From the NCBI GenBank assembly GCA_023151115.1, contig JAKLJP010000002.1:62001-126000 (forward strand): a stretch of DNA of 64,000 nucleotides. Reading direction: 5' to 3'. Shown here in pieces: positions 31,605-40,255 of this stretch. Positions within the stretch are counted from its first letter, which is position 1. Each line of letters begins with the position of its first letter. Under the pieces are notes generated by a model that did no database searches, was not told where the DNA came from, and saw only the letters and a program-made list of their open reading frames with translations. This DNA comes from Anaerolineae bacterium. GTDB taxonomy: Bacteria > Chloroflexota > Anaerolineae > 4572-78 > J111. Position numbers and translations under genes: made by a program.

Positions 31605-33397
31605 GCGGTCTTCTCACTGTCGCCCAGGGTTGAACTGGTCGCCCAGACCCGCCAACGGCCCGGCCGGCCATCGGGAAAATCATCCATCTCATAACTGGTC
31701 CCGTTCATGCCCGTCACCGTGCGCCAGTTTTCCCACTCTCCGTCATCTTCGGATTGAATTTCGATGTTGTAGGTAATGGTCCCCGGCGCGCTGACCGGCG
31801 ACCAGACAAACTCAACATCATCGCCTTCGTCAAAGTTCTCCTCGTCGTCGGGCGAAATCAGGCTGGGCCGGGGCATCCCGGTGGCCTGGACATTGATGGT
31901 GACGGTAAAATCCTGGGTCGAGCCGTCCAGTCGCTGAACTCGCAGGGTATGGGTGGTGCTGCCCACCGGGTCGCACACTTCCCGGTCCCCCTCATCGCCT
32001 GCGCCGGCCACCCCATCCACAAAGTAGGCCGCCACATTCCGCACCCGCCAGCGCAGCCGGGTGCATTGGCCCTGGTTCAGTTGGGTACTGTCGGCGGTAA
32101 AGCTGATCTCCGCCGCAGGCAGCGGCGTCGAAGTGGGTGTAGCCGGAACCGGGGTGTTGGTCGGGGGTGGAGCCGGGGCGGCTGCCACCGGCACACCTCC
32201 GGCGGCAGCATTGGCCTGCACATAGGTATTGACCACCCAGCCGGTGCTGCCGCTGTTGGCCGGATAGATAATTTGCCACCAGGCATTATCGGCGCTGCGG
32301 CCGGTAACGGCGGCTACATCGCCGGCGCGCAGCAGTCCCACCACCGGATAATTGGTGCCGGGGCCGCCGCGCACATTCACATCGGCCACAGCTTGCAGGC
32401 CCGGCTGGGGGGCAGCGGTAGGCTCAGGAGTAAATGTCGGCGGCACGGTGGGGGTAAACAGGATAATGGCCGGCGCAGTAGCGGTTGGGCTGTCGGTGGG
32501 GGGGATGGCAGTGGCAGTGGCCGTATCCGTAGCTACAGGACCGGTGGGCGTTACCGACCCGGCCAGGGTATTCACCGTGATCACGCCGACGGCGCTTTGC
32601 TGGTTGGCAGTGTTAAAGGCCCGCAGTTCCAGCACATGGTTGCCGGGGGTGGTCGGGGTATAACTAAAATTCAGCAGCAGCGGTGAAGCGCCCTGGGGCG
32701 AAGGGCTGGCCTGTTGGCTCACCAGCACGCCGTCGGCCCACAGCTCCAGGCGGGTGACGCCACGCGGGTCGGTGGCAGTGGCCTGCACAATTAGCGGCAC
32801 ATTCAGGGCTACCTGCGCGCCATTGGTGGGGGTTAAAAAGGTAACGCTGGCAGTCTGGCTAACGGCGCTCTGGTTAAAGTACCACAGGGCACCCAGGCCC
32901 AGAATCGCAATCAACACGGCCAGGGCCAGCCCTAGAATCGCCAACCACAGCCAACTGCGCTGGGGGGCGGCCTGAGGTACGCGGGCGGGATAGCGGGCCG
33001 GCATAGCCGGGGCGACGGCATCCATATTACGGGCGGTAGGGGTCAACTCGCGGCTAACCAGGCCCTGAAGCAGAAAAACGGTGCTGCCAATAGCTACCAT
33101 GTCCCTTTCGTTGAGGGGCTGCGGGCTGCTAATGGCCCGGCCATTGACCATAGTGCCGTTGGCGCTGCCCAAATCTTCCACCAGCAAGCGGGCGCCGTGC
33201 CAGGTAAAACGAGCATGCCGGCGCGAAACTTCGGCGTCGTCAAGCGGCACATCACACTCGGCTGCCCGGCCAACCAGCAGCCCGGTGGGAAGAATAGCAT
33301 AGCTGCGCCCTCGCTCTGCCCCCTGCTGCACCACCAATCGGGGGCCGGTTCGGGATTTGATCATGGTTTCAGAGTCGCCGTTGCCGATATTACTCAT
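31577..33397 (-). CDS. FHA-domain membrane protein with external Ig-like and SH3 domains
   Basis: ATG 33397 (MSNIGNGDSE) is preferred over 33415 because AGAGG stands 8 bp upstream. The cytoplasmic FHA domain near 15-105 has LLVGRAAECDVPLDD, VSRRHARFTW and LGSANGTMVNG, the phosphothreonine-binding core. One transmembrane helix follows near 150-170. Outside are an Ig-like domain (FLTPTNGAQVALNVPLIVQA), a Pro/Thr linker, an SH3 unit (VNVRGGPGTNYPVVGLL), a second linker, a C-rich beta domain (GQCTRLRWRVRNV) and a fibronectin-like end (YNIEIQSEDDGEWENW). It could connect a Ser/Thr kinase signal to the cell wall; no kinase gene is seen in the window. Confidence 0.9.
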   Translation of the reverse strand: MSNIGNGDSETMIKSRTGPRLVVQQGAERGRSYAILPTGLLVGRAAECDVPLDDAEVSRRHARFTWHGARLLVEDLGSANGTMVNGRAISSPQPLNERDMVAIGSTVFLLQGLVSRELTPTARNMDAVAPAMPARYPARVPQAAPQRSWLWLAILGLALAVLIAILGLGALWYFNQSAVSQTASVTFLTPTNGAQVALNVPLIVQATATDPRGVTRLELWADGVLVSQQASPSPQGASPLLLNFSYTPTTPGNHVLELRAFNTANQQSAVGVITVNTLAGSVTPTGPVATDTATATAIPPTDSPTATAPAIILFTPTVPPTFTPEPTAAPQPGLQAVADVNVRGGPGTNYPVVGLLRAGDVAAVTGRSADNAWWQIIYPANSGSTGWVVNTYVQANAAAGGVPVAAAPAPPPTNTPVPATPTSTPLPAAEISFTADSTQLNQGQCTRLRWRVRNVAAYFVDGVAGAGDEGDREVCDPVGSTTHTLRVQRLDGSTQDFTVTINVQATGMPRPSLISPDDEENFDEGDDVEFVWSPVSAPGTITYNIEIQSEDDGEWENWRTVTGMNGTSYEMDDFPDGRPGRWRVWATSSTLGDSEKTAWRDFEFED

Positions 33398-33470
33398 CGT
33401 GTTATCCTCTGTCAAGTGTCAGCATTTTGTAGATATTTATAATTATACCCCTCCAGCGCTCCTATCCTTC

Positions 33471-36023
33471 TTATTTAAGAAGCCGCACCTGGGTCAGAGT
33501 AATGCTGTTGCCGGCCGGGTTACCGACCTCATCCAGCACATCCAGCCGGCCAAAGGTATCGGGCAGGTAAAGGCCGACCTGCAAAGGGTAGTCGCCGGGC
33601 GGTGTTTCAGGCTTAAGGGGGATGGCGTGCTGATCGGCGATGATCTGGCCAGGCCGCCAGACTTCGGTAGGATAAGTCCAGCAAACCGGAACGCCGTCGG
33701 CCTGGGCCACCGGGCCACTCTGCCCCTCCAGATGAGTAAAAACCTGATAGCTGGCGGGAATGGGGGCCAGAGCCTGCCAATACAGAGTGACCGGGATGCG
33801 CCCGCCAGGGTATGCCCGGCGCGTATCCAGGTCGTAGCCAATCAGGCGGATCAAATTACCAAAGTTTGCCTCCACCGCAATCGCGCCCCGCGCTGACCGG
33901 GCAAACGCCGCCGGAGTGGCCGTTTGGTCAAAAGCAACTGCCAGCGGGGCGTCGGCCAGGTCACCCAAGTTTAAGGTACTTGGCTGTAGTTGCATTATCC
34001 GCAATTGCTTTTGGTTTGGCAAAGTCACCCGGCCAATTTGCTCATAGGCCGAGGCAATCAGATCGCTGGGGAGTTCAACCGGGTCAATCAGGTCGTCGGC
34101 CAAAAAGTAAAATTCCGGCTGGGGGTCGCAGGCGCGGGGCGCGCCGCGAGTGTACCAGGTAGTCACATCCGGCTCTTCATTGCTGCCGTAGTCGCCGGCC
34201 AGCTCACCGCTTAGAATTTTCTGCCCAATGGTTTTCCAGCCGGCGCGGTGGGCAAAGCCAAAAAAGCCGGCTGATGGCGGCTCAGCGTAGGGCGTCCAGT
34301 AGAAGGGCAGGTTGCCGGCGGGGTAGTCTTGCCAGTATTCAACATCGTGACGAATAAAGGCGTTCCAGAGGAAGAGGGTGGATAGGACGGCCAGGATGGC
34401 GAGGAGGCCATTGGAAATCAAGCGGGGGAGCGGGGGAGCAGAGGAGCAAGGGTGATTTCTCCCCAACTCCCCAACTCCGCTGCTCTTTTGCTCAATTATA
34501 TACCAACCCAGGGCAGCCAGCAGCGACCAGGCCGGGACGATGGTGTAAATGTGGGTCAGGCCCAGGGCGACGATAAAGTTGTAGCCGAGGAAAGGGACGG
34601 CGAGCCAGAGGAGAAGAGGGAGTAAGAAGTAGGGAGTAGGGAGTAGGGGGGGAGAAGAGGAGAGGAGAGGTTTTGATTGGGAGATAGGATGAACTAGTAG
34701 CGCGAGAAAACCGAGGGCGAAGAGAACGGCAAAGGGAAGGATGGAAAGATTGAATTGTCCGGCGGTCAGCCAGGCGGAGTTGAAGCTGACTAATAGAAGT
34801 GTCCCTAACGCGACGAGGCCGGGCCAACGGCTCCAGCGAAAGGGCCATACCACCCCAATGAGGGCTGCCAGCACCAGCAGGCCGGTAACAATGAGATAAT
34901 AACTGGAACTGTAGAAGGTGTTGAAATGAAAAAAGTCGGGCAGGTTGTTGCGCAGTTCGCTGCCGATGCGCCCGCCGACGTAATCGCCGGTGCGGTTGGC
35001 CTGGGGATCGAGGGCAAAGGGTAGGTAGAAGGGCAGGGTGGTCAGGAGGAAGGAGAGGATAAATAAGGTCAGACCGGGGACCGGGGACCGGGGACCGGGT
35101 TTTTTCGCTACCCCCGACCCTCGGCTAAGCAGCAGCCAACCTATGGCCGGGGCTACCAGGATGGCGTCGTAATGGGCCAGCAGGCCCAGCCCCAGGTTGA
35201 GGCCGGCCAGAATGACATAGCGGCTTTGGCGGGTTTCATGCCAGAGCAGGGTTAGCAAAAAGGCCAGCGCGCTAAACCAGATGACCAGGGCCTGATATTG
35301 AACAATCCGGCCAAAGGCGACCATAAAGCCGTTAAAGGCAAAAAATCCGGCGGCCAGCCAGCCGAGCCGGGAGCCGCCCAGCTTCTGGCCGATCAGATAA
35401 ACGGTCACAACCGCCAGCAGGGCGGCGGCGGTAAAAGGCAGGCGGGCGATAGGTTCGTTGATGAGGCCGCTCAGTCGCCACAGGGCCATCGGCAGCAGCA
35501 CTTCGCCTGGCCCTTTGGAGCGCAAAAACAAGGCGTCCTCGTGCCCTTCCAGGGCCTCGGCGGCGGTAATCAGGGCCAGGGCCTCGTCGCCTTGAAATTC
35601 GCTGTAGTCAAGATTGATGGTCCGCAGGAGCAGGGCAATGAGCAGGATCAGGAGGAGGGGAAAGAGGGTTGGAAGGTTGGAAGGTTGGAAGGTTGAAGGG
35701 CTGGAGGGTTGGAGGTTACGCCAGTGGAGCAGCAGGGGGAGGAGGGCCAGGAGATTGAGCGTGACCAGGAGAGACCAGCTGGGGAGGGGGCCGGGCAGGT
35801 AGGAGAGCAGCAGGGTGGTTAATAGGGTAAAGCTGAAGCTAAACGCGGCGGCCAGAGTCCAGTGCAGCAAGGGCGGCTGGTCGGGAAAAAAGCGCTGGGT
35901 CCAACCCAAGCCGGGCAGCAGACCGGTGAGCAGCAGCGCGCCGGTCACGCGCAGCGACGAGGCCGGGGGAAGCAGCAAGGCCAGGTTGGCGGCCAGGATG
36001 ATTGCCGGGTATAACCAGGCCAT
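33471..36023 (-). CDS. GT39/ArnT-like membrane glycosyltransferase with in-frame repeat insertions
   Basis: 850 residues, about 12 transmembrane helices and a C-terminal external domain. INLDYSEFQGDEALALI near 137-153 supplies the Asp-Glu pair expected in the first external loop of polyprenyl-phosphate-sugar glycosyltransferases. Four tandem-word repeats are translated in frame: 35665-35718 (peptide LQPSSPSTFQPSNLPTLF), 35072-35100 (KKPGPRSPVPGL), 34617-34671 (PPLLPTPYFLLPLL) and 34421-34493 (SSGVGELGRNHPCSSAPPL). They fall in loops or helix edges. It starts a row of minus-strand surface-glycan genes (to 41197). Donor is likely a lipid-linked sugar; acceptor unknown. Confidence 0.85.
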   Translation of the reverse strand: MAWLYPAIILAANLALLLPPASSLRVTGALLLTGLLPGLGWTQRFFPDQPPLLHWTLAAAFSFSFTLLTTLLLSYLPGPLPSWSLLVTLNLLALLPLLLHWRNLQPSSPSTFQPSNLPTLFPLLLILLIALLLRTINLDYSEFQGDEALALITAAEALEGHEDALFLRSKGPGEVLLPMALWRLSGLINEPIARLPFTAAALLAVVTVYLIGQKLGGSRLGWLAAGFFAFNGFMVAFGRIVQYQALVIWFSALAFLLTLLWHETRQSRYVILAGLNLGLGLLAHYDAILVAPAIGWLLLSRGSGVAKKPGPRSPVPGLTLFILSFLLTTLPFYLPFALDPQANRTGDYVGGRIGSELRNNLPDFFHFNTFYSSSYYLIVTGLLVLAALIGVVWPFRWSRWPGLVALGTLLLVSFNSAWLTAGQFNLSILPFAVLFALGFLALLVHPISQSKPLLSSSPPLLPTPYFLLPLLLWLAVPFLGYNFIVALGLTHIYTIVPAWSLLAALGWYIIEQKSSGVGELGRNHPCSSAPPLPRLISNGLLAILAVLSTLFLWNAFIRHDVEYWQDYPAGNLPFYWTPYAEPPSAGFFGFAHRAGWKTIGQKILSGELAGDYGSNEEPDVTTWYTRGAPRACDPQPEFYFLADDLIDPVELPSDLIASAYEQIGRVTLPNQKQLRIMQLQPSTLNLGDLADAPLAVAFDQTATPAAFARSARGAIAVEANFGNLIRLIGYDLDTRRAYPGGRIPVTLYWQALAPIPASYQVFTHLEGQSGPVAQADGVPVCWTYPTEVWRPGQIIADQHAIPLKPETPPGDYPLQVGLYLPDTFGRLDVLDEVGNPAGNSITLTQVRLLK
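34421..34493. repeat. GGGGGAGC / CTCCCCAACTCC word palindrome inside the GT39-like gene
   Basis: GCGGGGGAGCGGGGGAGC and words such as CCCCAACTCCCCAACTCC with GCTGCTCTTTTGCTC. It is translated in frame. Confidence 0.75.
34617..34671. repeat. AGTAGGG / GAGAGG tandem-word repeat inside the GT39-like gene
   Basis: AGAAGTAGGGAGTAGGGAGT followed by GAGAAGAGGAGAGGAGAGG. In frame, encodes the Pro/Leu stretch SSPPLLPTPYFLLPL. Confidence 0.75.
35072..35100. repeat. GACCGGG tandem repeat inside the GT39-like gene
   Basis: GACCGGG repeated four times at 7-8-bp intervals. In frame, encodes PGPRSPVPGL. Confidence 0.8.
35665..35718. repeat. GGTTGGAA tandem repeat inside the GT39-like gene
   Basis: GGTTGGAA repeated four times, then GGTTGAAGGGCTGGAGGGTTGG. 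In frame, encodes Ser/Pro/Leu-rich sequence. Confidence 0.8.
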
Positions 36024-36057
36024 ACCGTTTACCTGGCCTTAGCAGATGATGCTGGCT

Positions 36058-37053
36058 TCATAACAGCGGGCTTTCCACCCGCTGGCCCAGACCCAGGAAA
36101 AGGGCTTTTTCCATGGCTAAGGTGGCAATGACCGTATCCTGAATCTCCACCCCGGTCAGGTCGGCGACGGTGATTTGGGCAGGATGGGTTCGACCGGGAA
36201 TTTTGCCTTTGATAAGATCGCCCAACTCGCCCTGGATCTGCTGTGGGGTGATAACCCCGGCATTCAGGGCATGGTGGATTTCACCGGCGGCCATGCCCTG
36301 GTCTAGCTTGTCGGCAATAATGACCTCGGCCCGCTGGAGAACATCTACGTGCAGCTCTTGTTTATCAGGATGGTTGCTGCCGACAGCATTAATGTGTACC
36401 CCAGGCTTGAGCCAATCGGCTTTGAGCAGGGGTTCCTGGCTAGAGGTAGCGGTAATGACCAGATCAGCCAGACGAACCGCGGCCTCCGGCGAGGGTGCAA
36501 TTTCGATGTTGAGGTCGTGATCTTCGACCATACGGCGGGCGTAACTATCCACATGCAGCGGCGACCGTCCCCAGACAGAAACCAGGCCGATGCTGCGATC
36601 CATCATTAAACTTTTTAGTTGAATATAAGCCTGCCTCCCGGAACCGATGACCGCTACCCGGTTGAGGGTCGGATTGGCCAGATAGCGGGCAGCCAAAGCA
36701 CCGGCTGCACCGGCGCGCAACTGGCTGATGTAACCGTTGTCCACCAACAGGGCGATAGGATGGCCTGAGTTAGCCTCAAACACCAGCGTCAGCCCGCTGG
36801 GTGAAGGCAGGTCAAGCTGATAAGCCTGGTGAAAACTGCTGTTGACTCGAATAATGTAATAGGGTATTTGGCTCAGATAAGAACCTTCGACCTCAACCTT
36901 GCTCTTACCCTCTGGCATATCCAGGGTAAAATGGCCGGGCCGGTGCAAACGGTCCTCGGCCAGGGCGGTAAAGGCAGATTCGACCGCGGTAATGGCTTCG
37001 GGTAGGGTGACAGTTTGGCGTAATTCATCTTCATTAAGAACAAGTAGGGACAT
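36058..37053 (-). CDS. Ornithine cyclodeaminase / mu-crystallin family oxidoreductase
   Basis: 331 residues with the whole family pattern: EGSYLSQIPYYIIRVNSSF near 57-75, LLVDNGYISQLRAGAAGALAARYLA near 100-125, NAD(P)-binding VAVIGSGRQAYIQLKS near 135-150, DLVITATSSQEPLL, GVHINAVGSNHPDKQEL and GEIHHALNAG. Ornithine cyclodeaminase makes proline; relatives reduce ketimines or make alanine and opine-like products. Specificity cannot be read here. It lies between GT39-like and GT4 genes; involvement in modifying an amino-acid-bearing glycan is only a guess. Confidence 0.9.
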   Translation of the reverse strand: MSLLVLNEDELRQTVTLPEAITAVESAFTALAEDRLHRPGHFTLDMPEGKSKVEVEGSYLSQIPYYIIRVNSSFHQAYQLDLPSPSGLTLVFEANSGHPIALLVDNGYISQLRAGAAGALAARYLANPTLNRVAVIGSGRQAYIQLKSLMMDRSIGLVSVWGRSPLHVDSYARRMVEDHDLNIEIAPSPEAAVRLADLVITATSSQEPLLKADWLKPGVHINAVGSNHPDKQELHVDVLQRAEVIIADKLDQGMAAGEIHHALNAGVITPQQIQGELGDLIKGKIPGRTHPAQITVADLTGVEIQDTVIATLAMEKALFLGLGQRVESPLL

Positions 37054-37092
37054 ATTGATCCGTGAGTTGGGTAAGGGTAAGTGGTTACCAAT

Positions 37093-38232
37093 TCAAGTAT
37101 AGCATAAAGCCCGGTAAACAGCTAACAAACGGGCGGCAGCGACAGGCCAGGTGAATTTTTGCGCCTGGCGAAAGCCAGCCTGGATCGCCCTTTCGCGGAG
37201 GGCCGGGTCGGCGGCCAGGTGGGCTAACGCCTCGGCCAGAGCCGAGGTATCGGTGGCTGTCACCTGCAAGGCCGAGTCGCCGGCCACCTCCGGGAGGCAG
37301 GAATTGTTGGCGCAGACGACGGGCGTACCGCAGGCCATGGCTTCGATCACGGGGATACCGAAACCTTCGTAATGCGAAGGGTAGGCAAAAATATCGGCCA
37401 GGCTGTACAGGGCGGGCAAATCGGCGTCGGCTACAAAGCCGATCAGATGGATGCGGTCGGCAGCGGGCGAGTTGTGGGCAGCGGCAAAAATATCATCATA
37501 GAGCCAGCCTTTGCCACCGGCAATCACCAGATGATGGGTTTCTCGCACCGGCGATTGGGAAAAGGCGGCGATCAAGCCGGTAAAGTTTTTACGCGGTTCC
37601 AGGGTGCCCAACCCTAAAATAAACCTGCTCGCCGGGGGCAGTTTATACCGCTGCCGCACAGCATCAAGGGCGGCGGAGTCGGTGATAGGCCGGAAACGTT
37701 CTTCCACCCCGGCCCCGATCACGGTAATATCGGCCGGGTTGAGGCTAAAGAGTTCGATCAAATCCAGTTTGGTGCTTTCAGAGTCGGCCAGAATGTGGTC
37801 GGCGCGGGTCAGGCTGCGGGGCACCACCTGGTTGAGCCAGCGGCGCAGGCTGGCGACCGCCCCCTGAGGATGGCGGATAAAGGAAAGGTCGTGGACGGTG
37901 AGCAGTGTTTTGGCTCCCCGCGTGGGGGGCAGAATGAAGTTGGGCGAATGGAATAGATCGAGCGCGCCCGAAAACCACTCGACGGGGAGGGGTAAATAAA
38001 AACGATGCCAGGCGATGGTCAGCCATCGCTCTGGTAGGGGATAAATTTTATGGCTAAAGTTGGCAAACGATTGAAAAGTTTGCAAGTCGCGGCGGGGAGC
38101 GTCGCTGGCGGCGAGCAGGGTGTACCGGTTTTGAGAGTCGAGGTGGGCCAGGGTGGTGATCAGGCCGCGGGTGTAGCGGCCAATACCACCGCTTTGTTTG
38201 AGAGCGGCGGTGTAATCAATGCCAATATTCAA
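37093..38232 (-). CDS. GT4-family glycosyltransferase
   Basis: The start is TTG (LNIGIDYTAALKQSGGIGRYTRG), with GAGGG about 11 bp before; no ATG fits. GT-B fold: donor-site pieces LGLGTLEPRKNF near 205, LIGFVADADLPALYSLADIFAYPSHYEGFGIP, given here as ALYSLADIFAYPS then EGFGIPVIEAMACGTPVV with the Glu pair that binds the nucleotide sugar. Likely adds mannose or a related sugar from a nucleotide donor on the cytoplasmic side. Its start lies 7 bp after the GtrA stop. Confidence 0.92.
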   Translation of the reverse strand: MNIGIDYTAALKQSGGIGRYTRGLITTLAHLDSQNRYTLLAASDAPRRDLQTFQSFANFSHKIYPLPERWLTIAWHRFYLPLPVEWFSGALDLFHSPNFILPPTRGAKTLLTVHDLSFIRHPQGAVASLRRWLNQVVPRSLTRADHILADSESTKLDLIELFSLNPADITVIGAGVEERFRPITDSAALDAVRQRYKLPPASRFILGLGTLEPRKNFTGLIAAFSQSPVRETHHLVIAGGKGWLYDDIFAAAHNSPAADRIHLIGFVADADLPALYSLADIFAYPSHYEGFGIPVIEAMACGTPVVCANNSCLPEVAGDSALQVTATDTSALAEALAHLAADPALRERAIQAGFRQAQKFTWPVAAARLLAVYRALCYT

Positions 38233-38238
38233 ACCTTA

Positions 38239-38679
38239 TTACAACCCTCGATAGGTCCACAGACGATTGACCCCGAAATTCCAAAACAGTACGATGCCAA
38301 TGGCAAAGGCTTTGGCAATATTATAACTCCACGGCTCACCGACGTGAGGTACAAGCAGAGAATCAATACCGACAACAATCAGATTGTTAATCAGCAGGCC
38401 GACTAAGTTAACCAGGACAAATTGGGGCAGTTGAGTGCGCTTTTTACGGCTGCGCGACTCCGGAAAAGTCCAGTAGCGATTCCAGATAAAGTTACTGAGC
38501 ATAGCCACACAGACGGACAGGGTGTTGGCCCAGAGTAAATCCCAGCCAAAAACGCCGCGCATGAGGTTGAGCAGGCCAAAGTCAATCAGCGCGCCCAGCG
38601 CACCGACTATAGCAAATTTGGCAAAGCGGTTAAATTCTTTTGGCCGGCTTAGGTAAATATTGGTCAAGGTCTGGATCAT
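38239..38679 (-). CDS. GtrA-family membrane protein
   Basis: ATG 38679 overlaps the stop of the preceding O-antigen ligase gene as ATGA; the longer frame to 38718 is not needed. 146 residues, four transmembrane helices, with family stretches FAKFAIVGALGALIDFGLLNLM near 18-40, LSNFIWNRYWTFPESR and FGVNRLWTYRGL at the end. GtrA proteins help flip or supply polyprenyl-linked sugars. It suits the GT39-like enzyme at 33471, which would use such donors. Confidence 0.92.
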   Translation of the reverse strand: MIQTLTNIYLSRPKEFNRFAKFAIVGALGALIDFGLLNLMRGVFGWDLLWANTLSVCVAMLSNFIWNRYWTFPESRSRKKRTQLPQFVLVNLVGLLINNLIVVGIDSLLVPHVGEPWSYNIAKAFAIGIVLFWNFGVNRLWTYRGL

Positions 38680-40214
38680 GGATACATTCTTTCGCTGCTC
38701 GGGTTGGTCCGATGACATAAATAGATAGCGGATATAAGCCCCAGGATAATGGCCAGGTGGAGATACATGCCCTGTACATACAGGTTATCAAACAAACTGT
38801 GAATCTGTAAATGGACTAAAATACCTATTCCCCCGGCCACCACGGCCCGCTGAAAAGGATCGGCGACACGCAAGGCTAACAATGATACTCTAAAAGTTAA
38901 AATCCAGAAAATTGCATAGACGATTATCCCCACCAGGCCGGCTTCAGCGCCGATGTTGAGCCAGTAATTGTGGGCATGCCCCAGTGGGTCAAGCCAGCGG
39001 CCCACCGCATAAGCCGGGTAGATTAGCGCATAATTACCAAAGCCAACCCCCAGCCAGGGCTGGTCGCGCCACATCTCGCGAGCCGCTTGCCAATGAGCCA
39101 GCCGCTCGATGGCGGCGAAATTGGCATCGTTGACCTCGATAGTAGAAATATCGCTAATGGTAGCTACGGCCGCGGCATCAATCAGCCGTTGGGTCACAGC
39201 ACTGGTACTGGCGATCCCCCAATCAAAGGAGCCGACCAGACCGGTCAGGGCAATCAGCATCGCTGCCATGAGGACAACCAGCGCTGCTTGTTTGCTCCGT
39301 ACCGCCACCGTCACCACCGCTGCTGCTGCAAAACCAACCCAGGCCCCCCGCGATTGGGTCGCAAACAGCGCCGCCAGCAGGAGAACCAGAGACAAACCAT
39401 AAAAGATTTTAGATTTTAGATTTTGGATTTTTGATTGAAAAATAAATCGTAAATCGTAAATCAAAAATCTAAAGTCGCGGAAGGCCCAGATAGCCAGGGA
39501 CAGCGCCAGCGGCAGCAGCAGGCCCAGATAACCGGCGTAGGGGTTCGGTTGGGCAAAGGTGCCATAGGCGCGCAGAAAACGGCCATCAAACAACAGAAAG
39601 CCGGGCGGTCCCACTTTGAAGATGAATTGGTATAACCCCAGGGCCGCTTGAGCCATGCCGGTTAACAGCAGCGTTGCTATAACCCAGGGGATGTGCCGCG
39701 CCGGCAGCCGGGCGACGATGAACAGGTACAGGGCCAGCATCTCGACCCATTTGGCCGTTTCAACCAGACTCGCTCCGATGGAGAGGGTATCGAGCCAGGA
39801 CAGGCTCACCCCGCCGAGAAAAAGCAAAAAGGGCCAGAGCAGCGGCGCTTGAGGGATAATCACCTGGCCGCGGGCCAGCATTTGCAGTAGCCAGGCGACC
39901 ACCCCCAGCGCCAACATGATCTCCATCAATCCGGCGTTGAAGCCGCCCAGCGGCGCCGCCAGCAGGCTGCTGAACGGAATGACCGGAATGAGCAAATACA
40001 GGCTGAGGATCGGGTGGAGTAGGAGGGCAGTTAAAACGATGGCCCCACCCAAACCCAGCACGACCCATTTCAGCGGCAGCCAGGCCACCGCCAAACCAAC
40101 AACTATGACCAGCGCCGCCAGCAAAGCCTGCTGTATTCCGGTGTTAAGGGGTAGGGGTGGAAGGGTTAAACTCAGGAATCTGTTTTTGGCCTGGTTATAA
40201 CTAAGAGAAATCAT
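38676..40214 (-). CDS. O-antigen ligase / polymerase family (Wzy_C) membrane protein
   Basis: 512 residues with about 11-12 helices. RFLRAYGTFAQPNPYAGYLG near 208-227 and the long periplasmic-loop pattern WLDPLGHAHNYWLNIGAEAGL near 410-430 are the Wzy_C marks. Between helices a tandem-word palindrome (39402-39474) is translated in frame as FRDFRFLIYDLRF and QSKIQNLKSKIFYG, expanding one cytoplasmic or periplasmic loop. It probably joins or polymerises a surface glycan. It is followed by GtrA with an ATGA overlap. Confidence 0.9.
   Translation of the reverse strand: MISLSYNQAKNRFLSLTLPPLPLNTGIQQALLAALVIVVGLAVAWLPLKWVVLGLGGAIVLTALLLHPILSLYLLIPVIPFSSLLAAPLGGFNAGLMEIMLALGVVAWLLQMLARGQVIIPQAPLLWPFLLFLGGVSLSWLDTLSIGASLVETAKWVEMLALYLFIVARLPARHIPWVIATLLLTGMAQAALGLYQFIFKVGPPGFLLFDGRFLRAYGTFAQPNPYAGYLGLLLPLALSLAIWAFRDFRFLIYDLRFIFQSKIQNLKSKIFYGLSLVLLLAALFATQSRGAWVGFAAAAVVTVAVRSKQAALVVLMAAMLIALTGLVGSFDWGIASTSAVTQRLIDAAAVATISDISTIEVNDANFAAIERLAHWQAAREMWRDQPWLGVGFGNYALIYPAYAVGRWLDPLGHAHNYWLNIGAEAGLVGIIVYAIFWILTFRVSLLALRVADPFQRAVVAGGIGILVHLQIHSLFDNLYVQGMYLHLAIILGLISAIYLCHRTNPSSERMYP
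39402..39474. repeat. GATTTTAGATTTT / AAATCGTAAATC word palindrome inside the O-antigen ligase gene
   Basis: AAAGATTTTAGATTTTAGAT and TAAATCGTAAATCAAAAATCT are mirrored. The plus-strand words read as KSKIQNLKSKI-like peptide in the gene on the minus strand. Similar peptides are familiar to me as repeat-derived loops in cyanobacterial proteins. Confidence 0.82.
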
Positions 40215-40255
40215 CCCGATAGTTCAAGGCTTGAACAAGCTAAAAACTTGAGTGT

